Below, piece by piece: positions 33,105-44,345 of a stretch of 64,000 nt of DNA; the stretch's first letter is position 1, and each line of letters begins with the position of its first letter. Below the pieces are notes generated by a model that ran no database searches, was not told the DNA's origin, and worked only from the letters and a program-made list of their open reading frames with translations. A program made the translations under genes and the position numbers. Source of the DNA: Aedes albopictus. Lineage: Eukaryota > Arthropoda > Insecta > Diptera > Culicidae. The DNA is taken from positions 15,405,346 to 15,469,345 of the forward strand of contig NC_085137.1 of NCBI RefSeq assembly GCF_035046485.1, read 5' to 3'.

Positions 33105-34040
33105 GATAACTTTCCGCGAACTCATTCGTTTTAGGTGACATACGACGGATGATGATTTGGGATAGCACTTTGTAGGCCGCATTCAAAATGGTGATCGTTC
33201 TGAAGTTCTCACATTCCAAATGTTCACCTTTTCTTGTGAATGAGGCAGATTACCTCTTTCTTCCACTCTTCTGGTAGTTTTTCGGTTTCCCAGATCCTGA
33301 CTACCAACTGGCACAGACTGGTGGCAAACTTTTCGGGGCCCATCTTAATGAGGCCAGCTACGATACCATCCTTACCAACTGCTCTGTTGGTTGTGACCTT
33401 GGGAATGGCATCCTTAACTTCCTTCAACGTGAGAGTTGGCTCATATCCGTCCTCTGCTGCATAGGCGAGACCATTCCTTCCGTCGTGGTCTCCCATGTCT
33501 ACGACGTCCACGTCACTCAGCTGCTCATCGAAGTGCTGCTTCTACCTTTCGATCACCTCACGTCCGTCCGTTAAGAGGTCCCCGTTCATGTCCCCGCATG
33601 TTTCGGCTCGCGGAACGAAGCCGATGCGGAATGCGTTGAGCTTTTGGTAAAACTTCCGTGTTTCATGGGAACGGCACATCAATTCCATTTCTTCGCCCTC
33701 ACTTGTTCCAGGCGACGCTTTTTCTCCCAAAAAAAGGCGGGTCTGCTCTTTTCGCTTCTGTTTGTATTGTTCCACGTTCTGCCAGGTTCCTTGCTGCAGC
33801 ATTATAGCCTGTGTGTTGCGTTATTCTTCTTCAAAATCACTATGTACTCCTCGTTGAGCTTTTCATTTCGTTGACTTTTTTCCGCGTACCTGGTGGTGCT
33901 CTCGACTGCTTCGATAATGGCTGCTTTTACTGTACCCCACCAATCCCCTAGAGGGGTCATATCGAGCTCGCCTTCGCCGCGCGTATGCTCAGGCTTAAAT
34001 CGCTCTAGTTTGTAACGTGGCGGTAGCAGGTACCAGACAT
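33105..34040 (-). pseudogene. RTE retrotransposon pseudogene, linker and RT N-terminus (antisense)
   Basis: Reading minus, the upstream part (34020-33540) carries the endonuclease-RT linker in pieces such as LKPEHTRGEGELDMTPLGDW, and codons 33511-33224 give RT fingers with TLKEVKDAIPKVTTNRAVGK, DGIVAGLIKMGPEKF and LPEEWKKEVICLIHKKR. After a frameshift the reading continues as GEHLECENFRTITILNAAYK to about 33108, where the SINE cuts it. Stops and frameshifts make it non-functional. Confidence 0.8.
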
Positions 34041-35579
34041 CCCAAGTAACAATTCCATAGCTAATTGGTTTTGTTTGATTTTTAATAGGGTTTTATTACA
34101 GCAATAATTGAAACTCACAGTATTATGACTACTTTTATGGAACCCATTGATGAATTGTATTTATAGTATACTTGCACATATTCATAAAGCCAGATTTTAA
34201 GAGTAAACAAAACTCTCCGATATGTAAACCTTCTAGCACTTATTATTACCACAATAAAACTGTTCAAACTCTTAACAGATGACGATGTTTTCGATTAGCA
34301 ACGACATCTGTTGGTGCAAAAGCAGAAACTACGACACTGCTAGGTTTATTGTGGCCATCATAAAAGTTTACTTGCTTTCGTTTTATTTTCACTAATTATG
34401 GTTGTAATGCCAGAAGTTCAATTTGTAGATAATGGTCTGACTTAGGTACACTGGGATGGTTCGTTTCTTCATCTTTAAATCACTAGATCACTTAGTCCAT
34501 TTGTCTGTGATTACAGGTGGTTTTCATGGTTTACTACGCTACCTAGTACACTTGTACACTTGAACTATCAGCAGAACATATTTGGGATAATATTCACTGG
34601 TATTACGACTGATTGGTGTAACGATTACTTGTAAAGTCTTGTGTAACTGTCTTCTAGTACTGATTGTCACTTGGACCTTTATATGCTTCTTATACAATGC
34701 TCTAGGTAATTACAAAGAGGTTTACGTCCACTTTCAGTAGAACACAATTTGACTATACTATTTCTTGGTAGTTGTAACAGTGACCAAACCCTCCCTTCAT
34801 ATATGTATAAAGAAAGTACTTATTCAAAGCAAACTTATAGCGGTAATGGTTACAAAAGAAATACAATTGGTTGGGGTGTTCAAAACTAAACAAAGGGTCT
34901 AGTCGAGGAAATCAACGCCTTTACGGCCCTAACAATGGTCGTCGCCATATTGAAGAATATGTTAACGTGAATGGAAAATAGTTAATTTTGCTCGATTAAG
35001 TAATGAATTGATAGTTTGCCGTCATTTCCATAACATGCTCACATAAATAAACTCTCTCCTCTCAGCTGAGTTTTCTTGTGATTCGAGATAGTTTTACTAA
35101 ATTGACAAATTCATTTATTTCATTCCAAAATGATAATATTTACCATTTTCGAAGTGCATTAATTTAATGATTCTGCAACCCCAATATTCACGGTAAAATT
35201 GAATGAGCATAAGCCTTCCAACACAATAACTACTAAACTATTATTTTGAAATGATCGCTTTCTACTTACGAATGATGTATCCTCCTGAACTTTACGTACC
35301 AGCGAAGAATCTTCTCTGCATCCTCAGCTCATCATAATCTCACAATCATCATAACCTCTTTTCGAGAATGGAAAATGTTTCAACTAGGTTTTAAAACGGT
35401 TATATTGCTACTCTTAATGCGATTTTCAAAACCTCTTGAGAGTGGTCCACTTAGCCGGAAGATGCTCTTATAGAGGTTATCAAGAGGTTTCGATGTATAA
35501 ATCAGTTTTATTGCATGTTTTATAACTTGGTCATGAAGGTTTCTTATAGAGCCGAACAAAGCTTAAAATGTTACTTGGG
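34041..35579. mobile_element. 1.5-kb element with CCCAAGTAAC ends inserted in RTE
   Basis: Ends CCCAAGTAACAATTCC and, reverse complemented, CCCAAGTAACATTTTAAG. It separates the linker/RT part of the antisense RTE from its endonuclease part. AT-rich, without a recognisable ORF; the words GGTTATAAC and GGTTTTAAAACGGT recur. Target duplication not resolved. Confidence 0.6.
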
Positions 35580-35639
35580 ATTGTTGATAACGGAGAGTTC
35601 AGGTCGCAGCGTTGCCAACTTTCCAGATTTTGGCCTGAT

Positions 35640-35830
35640 TTTGGCTTCGTGGCCGTGCGTTTAGTGTCACCAAGCACATAGTCGCATCGTGCTGAGGAGC
35701 GCGGGTTCGATTCCCGCCGCAGCTGTCAGGAAAAGTTTTCGGCTGTGCCACTGGGCGTTGCATGCTAGTCCGTTGTCTAGTGTCGTGCTTCATTCAAAGA
35801 GCGAAATGCTCACTGGAAGCAATGAACGTG
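35640..35830 (+). mobile_element. tRNA-derived SINE, second copy
   Basis: GGCTTCGTGGCCGTGCGTTT head, GCGGGTTCGATTCCCGCC as box B with a perfect T-stem, then GGAAAAGTTTTCGG and CCACTGGGCGTT...GTCCGTTGTCTAGTGTCGTG as in 5740-5945. A T-rich tract with TCGGAATTTGTAAGG repeats follows to about 35940. Confidence 0.8.
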
Positions 35831-36004
35831 TCCGTGTTTTTTTACCTGGATTTATTCAGATTTTGTTTTCGAGATTTGTAAGGGTTTTCTCGGAATTTGT
35901 AAGGTTTTGCCCGGAATTTGTAGGGTTTTTTTTCACACGATCCAGACTTTTTCAGAAAAAAAAAAATTAATCATCCAGGTTTTTCAAAAAATGACCTGGC
36001 GCCC

Positions 36005-36290
36005 CTGTTAGGGCGTAGTTTGACTATCACCAGCTAGCGGTCCATGTTGATATTAGCGCGACGATGCGTCGTCGAAGACGATAATGTCGGAGAAGTGCCG
36101 TTCGTCAATCAGAATGTGGTCGATTTGCGATTCCGTCTGCTGTGGTGATCTTCAGGTGTAACGATAAGGGGGGCTGTGTTGGAGAAAGGTGCTCGTATGG
36201 CCATGTTTTTTGGAGGCGGTGAAACCGATGATTGTGGGCGCTGAACTTTGCAATCGTTATACCCCAATGTTACCCAATGGGGTCTGTATT
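36005..36290 (-). pseudogene. RTE endonuclease-domain fragment (antisense)
   Basis: Reading minus from about 36290 to 36010 gives decayed APE-type endonuclease C-terminal sequence: a QIDHILIDERHFSDII segment (nucleotides about 36148-36095) and a following FDDASSR...YQHGPLAG that corresponds to the usual R-x-ANID-SDH active-site region, with the SDH not intact. It is colinear with 33105-34040 and is separated from it by the 34041-35579 element and the SINE. Confidence 0.7.
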
Positions 36291-36299
36291 ACACATTAC

Positions 36300-38210
36300 T
36301 ACTCTTTATTACTGCCGGGACGTCTTGTTTTTTCACTACAACTAAAGATATTTATATTTTAGTGATTTCTCTATAAGTTTATGATTCTTGTTTTATTCTG
36401 TCACGGATCACCCAAAAAAAATTCATACGCATTTTCCCATGGGGACCAAGAACTCTCATCCCGTGCTTCGATAATTAACTTGTCGATTAATTATGTTTCC
36501 ATTATCTGGTGTCAAGTTTTTACGAGATCTCTTCGCCATAAGCGGCTTATAAGATCTCGGTCTCCTGCAATTTAGAAATAATCATTCGATTGAAATTTGG
36601 GTGCATATTTTACGACCACCGCCGCCGATATTGCATCGCGCTGCATATTAACATGCGGAGGAAAGTTATCGAATTCCCATAAACGATTTGCACCACTCAC
36701 TCCTCTCTGGTCTGGGAGCAACTGCAACCGTCTTAATCATCCAGTCGGGCGTCCAAACAGGTCCATAAAACTCCTCCACCAGAATGAGCACCGCAATCCT
36801 GAGTTTGTACCGATCATATTGGGATTCAAAACTCATAGCGTTCGAGTCACGCGGCATCCCGGAGCAGTAGTGATCGACCAGAAACGAAAGGAACTTAATC
36901 GAGCAAAACAATCAAATAAATTACCGTTTTTAATTAAGTTTTGCGATAAAAGCCAAATGATTATTATTGCCGCCGTCGCCGTGTGGATGGAATCGCCGAA
37001 ACTTCCCTCGCTTTCCAATGCGCTCGAATCTTGAATGAACTTCAAAAGAGAAACCTCCGCAGTTGATGCATTTTCAATACAAAAATCTCGAAGTTATTGC
37101 GACGTAGACTATACTTAGACAGGTACTACTGCAATCCCCACAAGTGCGCAGAGTCCAGCATCAATTAGATCTATGGTGCTCTTTTGACCCCGATGGTCGT
37201 CTGTTTTCGCTTTTGTTAAGTTAACAGAGGGAGTACGATCGCGATCGGAAGCTGTACCGAGTAAACCCATCGATCGATCGGCCGAGAGGCAGGTTGCACT
37301 TCGAAACCACCAGCCAACATCCAGCAGCGTTCAATTCCAGCAATGTGCCTTGGTTGATAGGGGAAATGGTGAGAATTGCTCCGTTTAAATAAATTGACTT
37401 GGTCTATTTGGCTTCAAGCTTGGCTTCAAGCTTGGCTCTAAGCCAAGTGTTTATCTAATACTGAGCAATTTAAAACCCTTAATCACCCAGCTCTTAAATT
37501 TATTTCAATTCTTACAGTAACGCATTCCACCCCGTTCTCCCCTAGACGAGATTCCTGGTTGCGGTTAGGTGGTTGCGATTATGGATTGAAATGTTTACCA
37601 AAGCAATGATCTGCTGATCGTGTTCGCGCCTTCCTTCTTATGGCTGCAGCAATTCTGCTCATGCCTGAGCAGTAGGTAGTAGGTACTGCCGAGTAACCGA
37701 GAGTGCAACGCTGAGTCTGAGGAGGAGTTGGTTGTTGGTCTTGGAGCCTGAAAGTGTAGGAGAGATCGCGCAAACGCGCTTTTTGCTGTCGAGTGGGTCG
37801 AGGAGTGCCGATGACCTCCCGGGTCAATCAATATTTGCTTTCGGCTGGCATCTCACCGGCAATAAACAGCAATTTGCGATCATTATCGAGGCTAATTTGA
37901 TTTAGTACTGGAGTGGCAGATTTATGGCAGAAGGTGGTCTAAGGGGATGCCGTGCCGATGGACGGGCTTATTGAGGGATTTTTGCGAGAATGGGGTAGTA
38001 GTTATGAGATGATTTAAGGTTAATGGCACACTTGTCCAAGGGGTCAGAGTTGAACAATGCTGTAAATCGAATGGGAAATCAGGTGTAATCTTTGAGTGAT
38101 CTTCTCAAAAGATACAGACTTGGTTTGATCGCTACAGTTTTTTTGTTTATTCATATTGTGATTGCGAAGAGTTTAGATGATGATGAACCAGGGCGTGTTT
38201 GTGGAATACA
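36300..38210. other. Low-repeat region, no gene recognised
   Basis: Includes CCGCCGCCGATATTGCATCG at 36610-36630, ATCGATCGATCGGCC at 37268, and a triple GGCTTCAAGCTT at 37408-37436. The frames of up to 145 codons (36597-37034) show no domain and overlap equally long minus frames. It could be intronic or regulatory. Confidence 0.35.
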
Positions 38211-38214
38211 TGTA

Positions 38215-38420
38215 AGTAAAAAGAAGATCAGGTTAAGTACTGTTCCTTTTTTTTTTTAGTTGTTATCAATGTGTATTTTAACTTAAATGCTAATTCTACA
38301 CTAAGCTGTTCCTGTTCCTTTTAATTCCACTGAGAATTTGCATCCTTTGACGGATACGTATTTGGACTCCAACTGTAAGGCCGTCTTTAGTGTTCTTCAA
38401 GATTCGAGCAGTTCTGCTTA
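38215..38420. mobile_element. Half copy of the GTTAAGTACTGTTC MITE
   Basis: GGTTAAGTACTGTTCC, then a T-run insertion of about 75 bp, then CTTTTAATTCCACTGAGAAT, TTGACGGATACGTATTTGGA and AACTGTAAGGCCGTCTTTAG. It shares order with 26718-26886. Confidence 0.65.
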
Positions 38421-38882
38421 TTTTGGGTAGTCACTAGAATAAGGATAACTCAGGTCAATAACGATCTATCTTTGAAATCTTATGCAAAATTGTACAGCTC
38501 AAGTAGCGTTAGCCCAAGGACCTTGCTTTCGTAAAGAAAATGCTATATAGGTAACCTCGTAAGCCCGGTGGTTTCTGTTTTCGAATGAAATGAAAGACTC
38601 GCGTGTTATGCCTCGAGCATGAGCACTTTTCTAAAACGCAGTCTTCACTCGTCTGAAAACTAAATACCAGAGATGTAAATATACAGGTATTATGCTGGGT
38701 TATCGTGACTATTTTCTTAGAACACAACTGGCCTGTGTACTAGTGATGTTCAGAAATCACAGGACTCCGTGTATCTTGCCCAAGTGCTAGGTAGATGGAG
38801 GATGCAAAGCTCGCGATTAGCGTAGGATGGAGCGAGCGCCACTAAGCTAGTACAGAACAAAAAGATTAAGGCTCAGCTCTAC

Positions 38883-39047
38883 CCATTGGCGTAGCTAGTT
38901 TTTTCTTTTATCTCGCTCAATCTCCTAAACAAACACGAGAAAGAGAAGGATGAAAGAGGGGCACAGGCCCGCTCTCGCATCCCGCTCATTCTCGCGTTTG
39001 TTTAGGAGAGTGAGTAAGAAAAAAGAAAAAGCTAGCTACGCCAATGG
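38883..39047. mobile_element. 165-bp foldback MITE (CCATTGGCGTAGCTAG ends)
   Basis: Left CCATTGGCGTAGCTAG...CTCCTAAACAAACACGAGAA pairs with right TTCTCGCGTTTGTTTAGGAG...CTAGCTACGCCAATGG. Centre is AAGAGGGGCACAGGCCCGCT. Non-coding. Confidence 0.75.
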
Positions 39048-39289
39048 TTCTACCGCTGTTTTCGTCTAGAACATACAGAATCAAACGCGGTTTCCGGTTC
39101 TTTTTTACCAGCTAATGTGCTGTACATGCAGCAGCTTGCAAGCACGCTTTCTTTGCCGGTGGTTCGGAACACATAGCGGCAAATACACTAAAACCTAATT
39201 TCATGCACTCTAAATTTGTGCCCCTTTTTTATGCCCCGCATAAAAAGAGGAAGAGCCAATATTGTGCTTAAGAAAATGTAGTAATAACG

Positions 39290-40350
39290 GTAACTATGGC
39301 AACGCCGGCCAGGGGAGATCAAAGATAGTTTAAAGAGCCGTTTATAGGGGCCCCAGGGTAGTTCAGGGGGTACCAGGGGGTCTGAGGGTCGTTTATGGGG
39401 GTTTCAGAGGATCTCAATTTGCTTCATGGAATCTTAAGGGTTTCCAGTGGAGTTCCAGCGCGTCTTCAGGGGTTTTAAGGTGCATTGCAGGGGGTATCAG
39501 GATATCTCAGGGTCGTTAAAGAGGGTCTCAATGGTGTCCCAGGGATTCTTAAGAGGTTTCAAGGAGGTTTAGTGGCATTATGGGCCCTCAAGGGCGTTTA
39601 AGAGAGTCTTAAGGGCGTTTTAGTGGGTGTTACGGGTTAGGTGCGCTACATGAGGAGGTGGTTTTAGGGGGACTGCGGAGGCATTTCAAGAAGTGCTAGG
39701 GGATTTTCTGTGGGTTTAAGAAGCGTTACGCAGGCGTTTTCGGGGGTTTCGATGAGTCTCAGGTGTTTTTCTTTCTCACAGCTGTTGGGGTAATTAAACC
39801 TCTGACTCCAATAAGCTGAACCTTTGTGAGGTGCGTTACATGGGGTGCGAGGGGGTTTTAGGAGGATTCGGATGTATTTCAGGATGTTTCAGAGAATTTT
39901 CCGCGATTTTCAGAGGCGTTACGTAGGCTCTTCGGTAGTTTCGGAGAATCGCAGGTTACATGGGGTCTGAGGGGGCTTCAGAGGGTTTTCGAAGGATATT
40001 TCAAAAACTTCCAGAGAAGCTTCGCCGGGTTTCGGAGACGTTACAGAAGCGTTTTCAAAGGAGGTTTTCTGGTGCGTTTCAGGAAGTCCGAGGGGACGTT
40101 AGGGCGATTCCGAAGGCGTTTCAGGAAGGTTCAGGGCATTTTCACCGGGTTCAAGTGGCGTTACTAAGACATTTTTGATGGTTTCGAAGGGTCTCATGTG
40201 CGTTCCGTGGAGTCCAAGGGGGCCTTGGAAGATTTCTGATGCGTTTCAAAAAGCTTCAGAGGATTTTGAACGATTTTCAGATGCGTAACGTAGGCGTTTT
40301 CAGCGGTTTCTTAGCGGAGTCTTAGGTGTGTTACATGGATACAATGAAAA
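39290..40350 (+). repeat. GGGTTTCAG satellite with ~120-bp higher-order unit, module A
   Basis: GTGCGTTACATGGGG-like words mark successive units at about 39641, 39831, 39952, 40073, 40198 and 40327, i.e. roughly 120-130 bp apart except one unit enlarged by a 60-bp CTTTCTCACAGCTGTTGGGG segment. From 39606 it is almost identical to 42932-43690. Confidence 0.8.
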
Positions 40351-40439
40351 ACATATATTGCCTTGTATTGGCTTTTCACTAATTTGCTGGTATGTCTGAA
40401 ACATACTGGAAATACTTGTTATTAGAAGGTGAGAAGTGT

Positions 40440-40612
40440 TGCTTATTGACGAATTGAGAGATGAAATTTGTGAAAAAACGCGTTTTGGTGGAATTTGAAC
40501 CCATGACTCCATATTCGCTAGACCGGCGCTTTAACCAACTAAGCCACAGAACATGTAACGATTCCGCAGAACAGAATGCCAAACTGACGCCGAAGCCACA
40601 CCACTCTTTTTT
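40440..40612 (-). mobile_element. tRNA-derived repeat, module A inverted copy
   Basis: Minus strand CTGTGGCTTAGTTGGTTAAA, GCGCCGGTCTAGCGAATATG and GGGTTCAAATTCCACC. The tRNA-like core lies in a longer repeat that includes TTCTGCGGAATCGTTACATG. Same repeat on the plus strand at 40795 and 44130. Confidence 0.75.
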
Positions 40613-40794
40613 TTTAACAAATCCATCTCTCTTTCGGCTTAGATGTCAATTCACAATGCACTCGCATTTGTTCCCACTAACAACAAGTGAGAGCGAATTG
40701 TTTTTTTTTTATAAATCCGAGACTTACTCTCGGACTCCGAATGCTGGTGTGTCTGAAACATACTGGGAAAACTAGTAATTAGAAGGATTTGTGA

Positions 40795-41005
40795 AAAAAC
40801 GAGTTTCCATGGTGTGGCTTCGGAGTCAGTTTTAGTTTCTATTCCGCAGAATCGTTACATGTTCTGTGGCTTAGTTGGTTAAAGCGCCGGTCTAGCGAAT
40901 ATGGAGTCATGGATTCAAATCCCACCAGAACGCGATTTTTAGACAAATTTCATCTCTCAATTTGTCGATTAGCAACATTTCGTGCCTCCTAACTACAAGT
41001 TTTTC
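40795..41005 (+). mobile_element. tRNA-derived repeat with paired acceptor ends, module A
   Basis: GTTCTGTGGCTTAGTTGGTT at the head and GGATTCAAATCCCACCAGAA at the tail: GTTCTG and CAGAAC can pair as an acceptor stem and the T-arm is kept, but the GCCGG anticodon-stem half has no partner. It is a tRNA relic in a SINE-like repeat, not a working tRNA. Confidence 0.7.
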
Positions 41006-41860
41006 CAGTTTGTTTCATGGAGTCCTGATGGAATTTCACAAATATAGTGAAGTCTCTAAAGATATTTTCGAAAGAATGACCTGAGATTTCTGAAGAAATC
41101 TATTGAGGTACATCTAAAAAATTCTGAATTCATTGTTTCCGGCAAAATCCGGCAAAATCAATAGAGGACAATCCTCTAATAAAAATCCTTATCAAGACAG
41201 CTAGTTTTTGATAACTAAAAATCCTCCAGCTTTTCCGTAAGAATACTTAGAAGAATATCTAGAAAACCCCTGGAAGAATTTTCTAAGTCATTTTAAAAAA
41301 ATCCTTGAAGCAATTTTGAATTTTTTAAGGAACATTTCTAGGAATCTCCGGAGTAATTTCATAGAGAATCTCTAGAAGACCGTCTGAAGGAGACACTAGA
41401 GGAATTTCTGAAATTCAGAAGAATTTTTTTAAGAAATTCCTTGAGTGTTTTCTAAAGAAACTCGTTTCTTGAAATGTAGGTATCTCAGAAATAATTTATG
41501 AAGAAACCCATGAGTTTATTTATGAACAAATTCATGAGTGGATTATTAAGAACATCCTCTGAGAATCCGTACATTCCTTGGAAAATTTCTTAAGAAGACT
41601 TTAGAAATTTTGCTAAAAATGTTCAATTTTTTTAAAAGAATTCGTGACAGATTTTCCGAAAAAAAAATAACCGCTGGAATTTTTGAAAGAATAATCCATG
41701 GAGTATTTTAAGCAAGTTCGCGGAAGTTTTTATAAAGGAATTCTTTAAAAATTTACTAGAAGAATTACTGAGGGAATTTGCATAATTTGCGAAGAAATTT
41801 ATTTGATGAATTTTTGGATCCATCTTGGCAAGATTTACTAAAAGAAACTCAGGAAACTCG
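41006..41860. repeat. Old GAAATTTCTGAAGAAAT satellite, module A
   Basis: Diverged short-unit repeat (AGGAATTTCTGAA, GAAGAATTTTCTA). Aligns colinearly with 44345-45010, for example at TATTGAGGTACATCTAAAAA and GATGAATTTTTGGATCCATC. Confidence 0.65.
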
Positions 41861-42172
41861 GTGGAGAACACTCAACGGCTGCAGATCTTCATCAATAGAT
41901 GCCTGCGGTATATAATTCGTGCATGGTGGCCTCACCATTGGATCTCCAAGGTGGATCTCCATCGCCGATGTAATCAAACGCCGATAGCAACAAAAATGCA
42001 CACTTTACGCAGGGGCGTATCGTAACAGAGGAAGGCCCAGAGGTCAGTGGTAGCGCAGCGTCAACAAGGAGCTGAAGGAAATCGACAGAAACTTAACTTT
42101 TCAACAGGTCAAGGCGATGGCGGGCAATCGCCCAGGAAGCCAGTCCCACCATGGGTGCTCAAGTGAGTAAGT
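41860..42172 (+). pseudogene. Non-LTR retrotransposon C-terminal fragment, module A
   Basis: VENTQRLQIFINRCLRYIIR and WWPHHWISKVDLHRRCNQTP (41862-41985), then in another frame RRGRPRGQW-like and EIDRNLTFQQVKAMAGNR to about 42140. This is the region after the RT thumb of an endonuclease-RT element. A large upstream part is deleted: the satellite joins directly at ACTCGGTGGAGAACACTC, and the missing RT part of the same family is present in module B at 45395-46330. Confidence 0.75.
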
Positions 42173-42428
42173 TGTAAGTATCACTTTTTTTTATTCTTCA
42201 ATCACTTAACCTAATTTACAGCTCTATTGTCCACTAGAGCACTGCGTGAGCGATTCCAATTGGAAACTGTACACACCCTTTGTATATCGCCTAAATGTAT
42301 TCTATTTTAATTGTAATATATCGAACTGGTTGCCGTTGTGCTGCTTTCACTTTCTACCCTATCATGGTAGAATGATGAGCACGAGGATGTAGATGTGTGG
42401 CTGTTGGTTGTTCCTGTTTCCAGTCCGA
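42173..42428. other. Spacer with T-rich and unrecognised sequence
   Basis: Holds ACTTTTTTTTATTCTTCAAT and a stretch around a GCACTGCGTGAGCGATTCCA word typical of decayed retrotransposon 3' regions. Nothing assignable. Confidence 0.35.
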
Positions 42429-42430
42429 TA

Positions 42431-42611
42431 GACGAGTGCACCGATGAACTGAATTCATCGCGGTCCGATAATTTTGACACTACAGCGGGGTCGTTCCCAA
42501 TCAGAATTGTTCAATTCTGATTGGAAATCTTCCACTTCTGATTGGAAGCGACCCCGCTGTAGTGTCAAAATTATCGGACCGCGATGAATTCAGTTCATCG
42601 GTGCACTCGTC
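42431..42611. mobile_element. Hairpin MITE, 65-bp perfect arms, TA flanks
   Basis: 42429-42493 and 42549-42613 are exact inverted complements including the TA edges. The 55-bp loop repeats CAATCAGAATT/ AATTCTGATTGG words. Outer motif GACGAGTGCACCGATGAACT. Confidence 0.85.
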
Positions 42612-42613
42612 TA

Positions 42614-42806
42614 TTGGGGGTCCATTATGGGTTCCGTTCACCGATTTTCAAGTATCCGGGTTCATTTAAGCCATGGGCTCAGAAGAGGGTCAGTGTCTGC
42701 TGCTCTCAGGGGGAAAGAGCAACTGACGAAAGTGCCGGGGCTGGGATCGAACCCATGAGCATCTTCTTATGAAGCAAACGTGTAGCCACTACGCCACGGG
42801 CCCCGG
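42614..42806 (-). mobile_element. tRNA-derived SINE (GGGGCCCGTGGCGTAGTGGC head)
   Basis: Minus strand box A GTGGCGTAGTGGCTACACG, anticodon-like hairpin TTTGCTTCATAAGAAGA and box B GGGTTCGATCCCAGCCCC, then a body with TTGCTCTTTCCCCCTGAGAG and ATGAACCCGGATACTTGAAA. The 7-bp acceptor does not close, so it is SINE, not tRNA. Confidence 0.75.
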
Positions 42807-42819
42807 CGATTGTATCACT

Positions 42820-42935
42820 TTTGTGGGGTTTTTCTATGGATCATCTAGAAATTCCTGCAGTACTCTGCAGTAACTCCTGATAGCACAAAATGTCCCAAAT
42901 AAGAACAATGTGCCACTGAAGCCGGACTCCTGAGT
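42820..42935 (+). repeat. Retrotransposon 3' tail, end of module A
   Basis: GTATCACTTTTGTGGGGTTT followed by CCCAAATAAGAACAATGTGC and CACTGAAGCCGGACTCCTGA. The last part recurs at 46393-46434 after the RT fragment of module B. Confidence 0.65.
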
Positions 42936-44085
42936 CTTAAGGGCGTTTTAGTGGGTGTTACGGGTTAGGTGCGCTACATGAGGAGGTGGTTTTAGGGGGA
43001 CTGCGGAGGCATTTCAAGAAGTGCTAGGGGATTTTCTGTGGGTTTAAGAAGCGTTACGCAGGCGTTTTCGGGGGTTTCGATGAGTCTCAGGTGTTTTTCT
43101 TTCTCACAGCTGTTGGGGTAATTAAACCTCTGACTCCAATAAGCTGAACCTTTGTGAGGTGCGTTACATGGGGTGCGAGGGGGTTTTAGGAGGATTCGGA
43201 TGTATTTCAGGATGTTTCACAGAATTTTCCGCGATTTTCAGAGGCGTTACGTAGGCTCTTCGGTAGTTTCGGAGAATCGCAGGTTACATGGGGTCTGAGG
43301 GGGCTTCAGAGGGTTTTCGGAGGATATTTCAAAAACTTCCAGAGAAGCTTCGCCGGGTTTCAGAGGCGCTACAGAAGCGTTTTCAAATGAGATTCTCTGG
43401 TGCGTTACATGAATTCCGAGGGGGACGTTAGGGCGATGTCGGAGGCATTTCAGGGAGTTTCAGAGCTTTTGCACCGGGTTCAAGAGGCGTTACTAAGGCA
43501 TTTTCGGTGGTTTCGAAGGGTCTCATGTGCGTTACGTGGTGCGTTACGTGAAGTCCAAGGGGACCTTGGAAGATTTCTGAGGCATTTCAAAAAGCTTCAG
43601 AAGATTTTGGACGGTTTGCGTTACGTAGGCGTTTTCAGCGGTTTTGTAGCGGAGTCTTAGATGTGTTACATGGATACAATGAAATACATATACAACTGCC
43701 TAAATAGAATTTTTACCTAAATGGATTCATTACCTAAATGGATTTGACGAAGTGACCTGTAGATTTAAAGGGGGCCAAGCGGGGTTTCAGTGGGACTTCA
43801 TGGGAATTTCAGGAGGGGGGGGGTCAGAGGCGTTGCACCGGGGAGAGGGGTATTTCCGGGGAGTTTGAAAGAGTCTCAGTTGCGTTACATGGGATCCGAT
43901 GGGGTTTTAACGGGATTTCAGAAAGTTTCGGAGGATTTTTGGCGAGTTTCAAAGGAGTTACTTAGGCGTTACGTAGGCGATTTCGGTGGTTTCTGAAAGT
44001 CGCAGGTGCGTTACATGGGGTCTAAGGCGGTTTTAGGGGGATTTCTAAGGCATTTCAGAAAGCTTTAACCTTTTGGAGCCGTTTG
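42936..44085 (+). repeat. GGGTTTCAG satellite, module B
   Basis: Near-identical to 39606-40350 for about 750 bp, then extended by further TGCGTTACATGGG units (about 43883 and 44010). A non-satellite stretch with AATGGATT repeats lies at 43690-43745. Confidence 0.85.
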
Positions 44086-44124
44086 TTTTCGCCGCTGTCG
44101 ACTTAACATCGCTGGTGTCGAACA

Positions 44125-44345
44125 CGTTTGTTATGCACGGAGTTTCCATGGTGTGGCTTCGGAGTCAGTTTTAGTTTCTATTCCGCAGAATCGTTACATG
44201 TTCTGTGGCTTAGTTGGTTAGAGCGCCGGTCTAGCGAATATGGAGTCTTGGATTCAAATCCCACCAGAACGCGATTTTTTGACAAATATAATCTCTCAAT
44301 TTGTCAATTAGCAATGCCTCCTAACTGCAAGTTTTTCCAGTGTGT
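44125..44345 (+). mobile_element. tRNA-derived repeat, module B copy
   Basis: Near-identical to 40820-41000: CCATGGTGTGGCTTCGGAGT, TTCCGCAGAATCGTTACATG, the GTTCTGTGGCTTAGTTGGTT head and CAAATCCCACCAGAACGCGA. Confidence 0.8.

Noticed and set aside
36597..37034. 145-codon plus-strand ORF
   Set aside because: Overlapped by minus frames of 70-81 codons, no domain or motif, no splice logic that I could defend.
40855..40930. Possible functional tRNA
   Set aside because: Acceptor and T-arm can pair but the anticodon stem cannot, and the module recurs within a longer repeat.
42737..42806. Possible functional tRNA-Met (CAT loop)
   Set aside because: Acceptor stem does not close and a SINE body follows directly.
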